DNA of 20,179 bases, from the NCBI GenBank assembly GCA_002359495.1, contig DENB01000041.1, positions 53,476 to 73,654 of the forward strand, in the 5' to 3' direction. The translations under genes and the position numbers were made by a program. Below the pieces are notes generated by a model that saw only the letters and a list, made by a program, of their open reading frames with translations, was not told the DNA's origin and made no database searches. Numbering within the stretch: position 1 is the first letter of the stretch; every line of letters starts with the position of its first letter. This document shows, piece by piece, positions 15,409-20,179 of this stretch. Source of the stretch: Enterobacteriaceae bacterium UBA2655. GTDB lineage: Bacteria > Pseudomonadota > Gammaproteobacteria > Enterobacterales > Enterobacteriaceae.

Positions 15409-15455
15409 GCCTGAGACGCGAAGCGGGGAGTTAAAGCCCCCTTCTAGCCTCAGGC
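15409..15455 (+). other. Intercistronic stem-loop between nagB and nagA
   Basis: Outer stem GCCTGAG (15409-15415) / CTCAGGC (15449-15455) and inner GGGG (15425-15428) / CCCC (15437-15440). No T-tract follows, so it is probably an RNA processing or stability element rather than a terminator. As I recall, E. coli has a repetitive palindromic element at this place. Confidence 0.55.
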
Positions 15456-15473
15456 ATAGCCGGGAGAAAAATG

Positions 15474-16622
15474 ATGTACGCATTAGTTAACGGCCGAATT
15501 TATACCGGTCATGAAATTCTGGATAACCATGCGGTGGTAATAGCCGACGGACTTATTAAGCGCGTCTGTCCACAGAGCGAACTGGCCTCAGGGACTGAAT
15601 TGCGCGATATGTCCGGCGCCATCATCGCTCCCGGCTTTATCGACCTCCAGCTGAACGGCTGCGGCGGCGTGCAGTTTAACGATGATATCGACGCGCTCAG
15701 CATCGAGACGTTAGAGGTCATGCAGCGCGCCAATGAGAAATCGGGCTGCACCAGCTTCTTACCGACGCTGATCACCAGCAGCGACGCCCTGATGAAGCGC
15801 GCGGTTGAAACCATGCGCGCTTACCTGGCTCAGCACGCTCATCAGGCGCTGGGCTTGCACCTGGAAGGCCCCTGGCTGAATAAAGTCAAAAAGGGCACGC
15901 ACAATCCCGATCTGATCCGCAAACCCGATCCCGCACTGGTCGATTTCCTCTGCGATAACGCCGACGCGATCGCTAAAATCACCCTGGCGCCGGAAAATGT
16001 CGACGGTGCCATTATTCGCCGCCTGACCGAAGCGGGCATTGTCATTTCAGCCGGCCACTCCAACGCCACGCTGGAAGAGGCGAAAGCGGGCTTCCAGGCG
16101 GGCGTCAGCTTCGCGACGCACCTCTATAATGCGATGCCCGCTTTTGCAGGGCGTGAGCCAGGTCTTATCGGTGCGCTATTCGATTCGCCTAATGTATACT
16201 GCGGCATTATTGCAGATGGCTTACACGTCCATTACGCTAACGTGCGCAATGCGAAACGCATCAAAGGCGATAAGCTGGTGCTGGTAACCGACGCCACCGC
16301 TCCGGCGGGCGCAGCCATCGACCGATTCATTTTTGCCGGAAAAACAATATACTATCGCGACGGGCTATGTGTTGACGAGAACGGAACGCTTAGCGGTTCA
16401 GCGTTGACTATGATCGAGGCGGTGCAAAACAGCGTCGAACAGGTTGGCATTGCGCTGGACGAAGCTTTGCGTATGGCGACGCTTTATCCGGCCCGGGCAA
16501 TGGGCGTGGAAAAACAGTTAGGCTCTGTCGAAGTAGGAAAAGTCGCAAACCTGACTGTCTTTACCCGCGATTATCGAATCATTAAGACGTTCGTCAATGG
16601 AGAGGACGTCCTCAGCGAGTAA
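15474..16622 (+). CDS. nagA: N-acetylglucosamine-6-phosphate deacetylase
   Basis: Removes acetate from GlcNAc-6-phosphate, giving glucosamine-6-phosphate for NagB. Amidohydrolase-fold metalloenzyme. Metal and substrate residues are visible in [10 protein letters not shown] (Glu of HLEGP), SAGHSNA (His), [10 protein letters not shown] (His) and [10 protein letters not shown] (catalytic Asp). Two ATG codons stand in tandem at 15471 and 15474. I chose the second because GGAG is then 7 bases upstream rather than 4, and it gives 382 residues starting [14 protein letters not shown], as in E. coli. The nagC gene starts 7 bases after the stop. Confidence 0.97.
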   Translation: MYALVNGRIYTGHEILDNHAVVIADGLIKRVCPQSELASGTELRDMSGAIIAPGFIDLQLNGCGGVQFNDDIDALSIETLEVMQRANEKSGCTSFLPTLITSSDALMKRAVETMRAYLAQHAHQALGLHLEGPWLNKVKKGTHNPDLIRKPDPALVDFLCDNADAIAKITLAPENVDGAIIRRLTEAGIVISAGHSNATLEEAKAGFQAGVSFATHLYNAMPAFAGREPGLIGALFDSPNVYCGIIADGLHVHYANVRNAKRIKGDKLVLVTDATAPAGAAIDRFIFAGKTIYYRDGLCVDENGTLSGSALTMIEAVQNSVEQVGIALDEALRMATLYPARAMGVEKQLGSVEVGKVANLTVFTRDYRIIKTFVNGEDVLSE

Positions 16623-16629
16623 GCATTGA

Positions 16630-17850
16630 ATGACCACTGGCGGCCAGACACAAATTGGAAATGTCGATCTTGTCAAGCAACTCAACAGCGCAGCCGTTTA
16701 CCGGCTGATCGATCAGCAAGGCCCCATTTCGCGCATTCAGATCGCCGAACTGAGCCAGCTTGCCCCCGCCAGCGTAACCAAAATTACCCGTCAACTGATT
16801 GAGCGCGGTTTAATCAAAGAGGTGGACCAACAGGCGTCCACCGGCGGACGCCGCGCCATCTCCATCGTAACGGAAACGCGCGGCTTCCATACCATCGGCG
16901 TGCGTCTCGGCCGTAATGACGCCACCCTGACCCTGTTCGACCTGAGCGGAAAATCGCTGGCGCAGGAGGATTATCCGCTGCCGGAGCGAACGCAGGAGAC
17001 GCTGGAAAGTGCGCTGTTCAACGCAATCGCCGCCTTTATGGAGAGTCATCAGCGCAAGCTGCGCGAACTGATCGCCATTGCGGTGATCCTGCCTGGCCTG
17101 GTCGATCCGATCAACGGCATCATTCGTTATATGCCGCATATTCATGTTGCTCATTGGCCGCTGGTGGCTCATTTGCAAAGCCGCTTTAAAGTAACCAGCT
17201 TCGTCGGCCACGATATTCGCAGCTTGGCCCTTGCCGAGCACTATTTCGGTGCAAGCCGCGACTGCGCGGACTCTATTCTGGTGCGTCTGCATCGCGGCAC
17301 TGGCGCCGGCATTATCGCCAACGGCCATATTTTTCTCGGCAGCAACGGCAACGTAGGTGAGATCGGCCATATTCAGGTCGATCCGCTTGGCGAACGCTGC
17401 CACTGCGGTAATTTCGGCTGTCTGGAAACTATCGCCGCCAACGGCGCCATCGAGAACCGCGTACGCCATCTGCTGAATCAGGGTTATCCCAGCAGCCTTA
17501 CGCTGAATGATTGTCAGATGACGCAAATCTGCAAAGCGGCTAACCATGGCGATGCGCTGGCCTGCGAAGTCATCGAATATGTCGGACGTTATCTCGGCAA
17601 AGCTATCGCCATTGCGATTAACCTGTTCAATCCGCAAAAAGTGGTGATTGCCGGTGAAATTACCGATGCGGAAAAGGTGCTGCTGCCAGCGATTGAGGGC
17701 TGTATCAATACGCAGGCGCTGAAAGCGTTTCGCAAAAACCTTCCGGTGGTGCGCTCAGAACTGGATCACCGCTCCGCCATCGGCGCCTTCGCGCTGGCCA
17801 AACGCGCGATGCTGAACGGCATTCTGCTGCAACATCTGCTGGAAGAGTAA
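16630..17850 (+). CDS. nagC: N-acetylglucosamine repressor NagC (ROK family)
   Basis: ROK-family transcription regulator that represses nagE and nagBAC and is released by GlcNAc-6-phosphate. 406 residues, the same as E. coli. The N-terminal winged helix-turn-helix includes GPISRIQIAELSQLAPASVTK. The sugar-kinase-like effector domain follows, with ROK zinc-motif residues in GHIQVDPLGERCHCGNFGCLE. It is the last gene of nagBAC, 7 bases after nagA, with a weak ribosome site, so it is likely coupled to nagA translation. A hairpin terminator follows directly; the nagD gene found next in E. coli is absent. Confidence 0.98.
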   Translation: MTTGGQTQIGNVDLVKQLNSAAVYRLIDQQGPISRIQIAELSQLAPASVTKITRQLIERGLIKEVDQQASTGGRRAISIVTETRGFHTIGVRLGRNDATLTLFDLSGKSLAQEDYPLPERTQETLESALFNAIAAFMESHQRKLRELIAIAVILPGLVDPINGIIRYMPHIHVAHWPLVAHLQSRFKVTSFVGHDIRSLALAEHYFGASRDCADSILVRLHRGTGAGIIANGHIFLGSNGNVGEIGHIQVDPLGERCHCGNFGCLETIAANGAIENRVRHLLNQGYPSSLTLNDCQMTQICKAANHGDALACEVIEYVGRYLGKAIAIAINLFNPQKVVIAGEITDAEKVLLPAIEGCINTQALKAFRKNLPVVRSELDHRSAIGAFALAKRAMLNGILLQHLLEE

Positions 17851-17880
17851 GCGACGCCCGGCGTCGCCTCTTCTTTTCTC
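17851..17880 (+). terminator. Terminator of nagBAC
   Basis: Stem GCGACGC / GCGTCGC with a 3-base loop and a pyrimidine-rich tail (CTCTTCTTTTCTC), starting at the base after the nagC stop. A second hairpin, ATACCGC / GCGGTAT (17903-17924), could be a backup. Confidence 0.7.
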
Positions 17881-17924
17881 TCATCAGCAAAACTTATCGC
17901 CCATACCGCGCTCCTGTGCGGTAT

Positions 17925-18150
17925 TTCATCATTCGCTTCCCCTGGATGCCTGGTTTATCTGCGCTGCGCCCTGCCCGCTCTGTTCAAATTTTATCCTGAA
18001 TGGCTTTTTCATTATCGATTCATCAATAAAAAAGCCGTTATATTGATAATTGTTCAATTTTAAGCGGCAGGCAACAATATTTTTATCAGAAAAACACGAA
18101 TCCGCTTGCACAACAGGCATGAAATAGCGCATTTTCTTATGCATGACGCA
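17925..18150. other. AT-rich gap between nagC and asnB without a gene
   Basis: No convincing gene. Bases from about 17990 to 18090 are strongly AT-rich and contain inverted repeats: GGCTTTTT (18002-18009) with AAAAAGCC (18029-18036), and ATTGA / TCAAT around a 7-base spacer (18042-18058). These could be regulatory sites for asnB or bent, H-NS-type DNA. No trace of nagD was recognised here. Confidence 0.4.
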
Positions 18151-18178
18151 GCGACAAGCTGCCAGACAAACGTAGAAT
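18151..18178 (+). promoter_or_regulatory. Candidate asnB promoter
   Basis: GCGACA (18151-18156) and TAGAAT (18173-18178) with a 16-base spacer; five of six bases match the -10 and four of six the -35. The leader would be about 27 bases, ending in AGGAG before the ATG. Confidence 0.45.
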
Positions 18179-18211
18179 CAACATTACTGCAAGGTGTGCC
18201 AGGAGTAGGTT

Positions 18212-19879
18212 ATGTGTTCAATTTTTGGTGTGCTGGACCTGAAAAGCGATCCGGCTGAGCTGCGCAAAAAAGCGCTGGAATCTTCCCGTCTGATGCGCCA
18301 TCGCGGGCCGGACTGGTCAGGCGTCTATGCCGACGATCATGCGATCCTCGCGCATGAGCGCCTGTCGATTGTTGACGTCAACAACGGCGCCCAGCCGCTC
18401 TATAACGCCGACCATACTCACGTGCTGGCCGTTAACGGTGAAATCTATAACCATCAGGCGCTGCGCGCCGAGCTGAGCGACCGTTATCAGTTTCAAACCG
18501 GCTCCGATTGCGAAGTGATTCTGGCGCTGTATCAGGAAAAAGGCGCTGATTTCCTCGACGATCTGCAGGGCATGTTCGCCTTTATTCTCTACGATCGCGT
18601 AAAAAACACTTATTTAATCGGTCGCGACCATATCGGCATCATTCCGCTTTATATGGGCAACGACGAACACGGCAACCTATTTGTCGCTTCCGAGATGAAG
18701 GCGCTGGTGCCGGTTTGCCGCACCATTAAAGAATTCCCGCCGGGTAGCTACCTCTCCAGTACCGACGGCGAAATTCGTCGCTACTGGCAGCGTGACTGGA
18801 TGGAGTATAAAAACGTCGAGCACAACGTGACTGACGCGGCGGCGCTGAAAAACGCGCTAGAAGAGTCGGTGAAGAGCCATCTGATGTCGGACGTGCCCTA
18901 TGGCGTGCTGCTCTCCGGCGGCCTGGACTCGTCGATCATCTCCGCCGTCACCAAACGTTTTGCGGCGAAACGCGTCGAGGATCAGGATAAAAGCGAGGCT
19001 TGGTGGCCGCAGCTGCACTCTTTCGCCGTTGGCCTTGAGGGTTCGCCGGATCTGAAAGCGGCCAAGGCGGTCGCCGATCATCTGGGCACCGTGCATCACG
19101 AAATCCACTTTACCGTGCAGGAAGGGCTGGATGCGATTCGCGACGTGATTTATCACATCGAAACTTACGACGTGACCACTATTCGCGCTTCGACGCCAAT
19201 GTACTTAATGTCGCGCAAGATCAAAGCGATGGGTATTAAAATGGTGCTCTCCGGCGAAGGCGCGGATGAAGTCTTCGGCGGCTACCTCTATTTCCATAAG
19301 GCGCCCAACGCCAAAGAGTTTCATGAAGAGAACGTGCGCAAATTGCTGGCGCTGCATATGTATGACTGCGCGCGCGCCAACAAAGCGATGTCCGCCTGGG
19401 GCGTGGAAGCGCGTGTGCCCTTCCTCGACAAGAAATTCCTTGATGTCGCCATGAGCATCAACCCGGAAGACAAAATGTGCGGCGGCAACGGCAAAATGGA
19501 GAAACATATCCTGCGCGAGTGCTTCTCTTCTTACCTGCCGGAAAGCGTAGCGTGGCGCCAGAAAGAGCAGTTCTCCGACGGGGTCGGCTATAGCTGGATC
19601 GATACGCTGAAAGAGGTGGCGGCGCAGCAGGTCAGCGATCAGCAGCTGGCTACCGCTCACTTCCGTTTCCCGTATAACACGCCGGGATCGAAAGAAGCGT
19701 ATCTCTATCGTGAAATTTTCGAAGAGCTGTTCCCGCTGCCAAGCGCGGCGGAGTGCGTGCCGGGCGGTCCTTCCGTCGCCTGCTCCTCCGCCAAAGCGAT
19801 TGAATGGGACGAAGCGTTCAAATCGATGGACGATCCTTCCGGTCGCGCCGTCGGCGTGCATCAGTCCGCCTACAAGTAA
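18212..19879 (+). CDS. asnB: Asparagine synthase (glutamine-hydrolysing)
   Basis: Makes asparagine from aspartate, ATP and glutamine. 555 residues (E. coli AsnB 554). The class II glutamine amidotransferase domain comes first: Cys2 is the nucleophile after removal of Met (MCSIFGV), with RHRGPD at 29-34 and NGEIYN at 75-80. The synthetase domain has the ATP pyrophosphatase loop SGGLDSS (235-241) and LSGEGADEVFGGY. The ATG at 18212 has AGGAG 6 bases upstream. It is monocistronic, with its own promoter-like sequence and a strong terminator. It sits next to the tRNA-Met operon, as in E. coli. Confidence 0.98.
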   Translation: MCSIFGVLDLKSDPAELRKKALESSRLMRHRGPDWSGVYADDHAILAHERLSIVDVNNGAQPLYNADHTHVLAVNGEIYNHQALRAELSDRYQFQTGSDCEVILALYQEKGADFLDDLQGMFAFILYDRVKNTYLIGRDHIGIIPLYMGNDEHGNLFVASEMKALVPVCRTIKEFPPGSYLSSTDGEIRRYWQRDWMEYKNVEHNVTDAAALKNALEESVKSHLMSDVPYGVLLSGGLDSSIISAVTKRFAAKRVEDQDKSEAWWPQLHSFAVGLEGSPDLKAAKAVADHLGTVHHEIHFTVQEGLDAIRDVIYHIETYDVTTIRASTPMYLMSRKIKAMGIKMVLSGEGADEVFGGYLYFHKAPNAKEFHEENVRKLLALHMYDCARANKAMSAWGVEARVPFLDKKFLDVAMSINPEDKMCGGNGKMEKHILRECFSSYLPESVAWRQKEQFSDGVGYSWIDTLKEVAAQQVSDQQLATAHFRFPYNTPGSKEAYLYREIFEELFPLPSAAECVPGGPSVACSSAKAIEWDEAFKSMDDPSGRAVGVHQSAYK

Positions 19880-19901
19880 TCGTGAACGAATAGAAAAGTT
19901 T

Positions 19902-19929
19902 AATGGACCCTGCGGGGTCCATTTTTTTT
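19902..19929 (+). terminator. Terminator of asnB
   Basis: Stem TGGACCC / GGGTCCA with a 4-base loop, followed by eight T residues; about 22 bases after the stop codon. Confidence 0.95.
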
Positions 19930-20030
19930 GCCGTTGCTGCAGTTGCGATCAGAAATTGCCGAATAAATCATCAGCCTGGTTACAAGCCAGACAAACGCGC
20001 GCGTTAAGGCGAAATTCGAAAAAAAACTTG

Positions 20031-20066
20031 TTGACGCTGCCAGGTCAACTCCGCATAATGCGCCCC
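20031..20066 (+). promoter_or_regulatory. tRNA operon promoter with GC-rich discriminator
   Basis: TTGACG (20031-20036), a 17-base spacer and CATAAT (20054-20059), followed by the discriminator GCGCCCC. An A-rich tract (eight A residues at 20020-20027) sits at the UP-element position. A GC-rich discriminator behind a strong core promoter is the usual sign of stringent (ppGpp/DksA) control of stable RNA genes. Confidence 0.85.
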
Positions 20067-20098
20067 GCAACGCCCGATAAGGTAACGCGAAAAAAGAT

Positions 20099-20175
20099 GG
20101 CTACGTAGCTCAGCTGGTTAGAGCACAGCACTCATAATGCTGGGGTCACAGGTTCGATTCCCGTCGTAGCCACCA
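20099..20175 (+). tRNA. metT: tRNA-Met (elongator, anticodon CAU)
   Basis: 77-base cloverleaf with encoded CCA. The acceptor stem is GGCTACG / CGTAGCC, the D-loop carries GCTGGTTAGAGC, the anticodon CAT is at 20133-20135, and the T-loop is GGTTCGATTCC. The first base pair is G-C, so it is the elongator, not the initiator (which lacks that pair). An ATA-reading tRNA-Ile2 also has a CAT anticodon gene, but the sequence matches metT/metU as I recall them. In E. coli this is the first gene of a Met-Leu-Gln tRNA operon, which probably continues past the window. Confidence 0.95.
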
Positions 20176-20179
20176 TCTT

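Noticed and set aside
16810..17637. 275-codon minus-strand open frame opposite nagC
   Set aside because: Antisense shadow of nagC with alternate-frame composition.
17929..18144. 71-codon minus-strand frame in the nagC-asnB gap
   Set aside because: It is the only sizeable frame in the gap, but it crosses the AT-rich repeats, lacks a clear ribosome site and resembles nothing I know. It is not a nagD remnant.
18161..18172. Twelve-base sequence GCCAGACAAACG repeated before asnB and at 19987-19998 before the tRNA gene
   Set aside because: Exact, but short, and at different positions relative to the two promoters. Probably chance.
19205..19861. 218-codon minus-strand open frame opposite asnB
   Set aside because: Shadow of asnB, rich in Arg and Phe as expected from reversed codons.
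20099..20175. tRNA gene as a possible integration site
   Set aside because: No integrase, direct repeat or foreign-looking genes are visible in the window; only the ordinary tRNA operon context is seen.

Overview
The window is a stretch of enterobacterial core chromosome. Gene content, protein lengths and order follow the E. coli ybgJ-phr, pgm-seqA, fldA-fur-glnS and nagE/nagBAC-asnB-metT segments. Several E. coli blocks are missing (dtpD, kdp, speF-potE, chiPQ, nagD), and the base composition is GC-rich. The pattern suggests Erwiniaceae (Pantoea/Mixta/Erwinia-like), but that placement rests on recalled gene order and protein similarity. No phage, IS element, CRISPR array or other mobile element was seen.

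Layout. 1-4036 (minus): a compact group rudS (TudS/DUF523-DUF1722), phrB and ybgI, followed by pxpB and the first 18 codons of pxpC behind their own promoter. 4160-6810 (minus): ybfA, then seqA-pgm. 7058-9785 (plus): ybfF, ybfE, fldA and fur. 9795-14266 (minus): an NTF2-like/DUF4440 gene, glnS and nagE. 14592-20175 (plus): nagB-nagA-nagC, asnB and an elongator tRNA-Met that probably opens a tRNA operon running out of the window. Terminators or stable hairpins close most transcription units.

How the genes work together. NagE imports and phosphorylates N-acetylglucosamine, NagA deacetylates it, NagB deaminates it to fructose-6-phosphate, and NagC represses the divergent nagE/nagBAC promoters through two operator-like sites about 94 bp apart that flank a CRP-like site. 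Fur and flavodoxin sit together as iron-status genes. SeqA and Pgm form the usual two-gene unit. PxpB and PxpC form part of 5-oxoprolinase.

The most interesting part is the rudS-phrB-ybgI unit. It joins a likely eraser of 4-thiouridine in tRNA (the near-UV-absorbing base), a CPD photolyase that uses near-UV/blue light, and a DUF34/NIF3 protein. Immediately upstream are a TTGTACAA palindrome and a 24-bp inverted repeat that could be the operator of a MerR-like, possibly light-responsive, regulator. The remainder is ordinary conserved chromosome.
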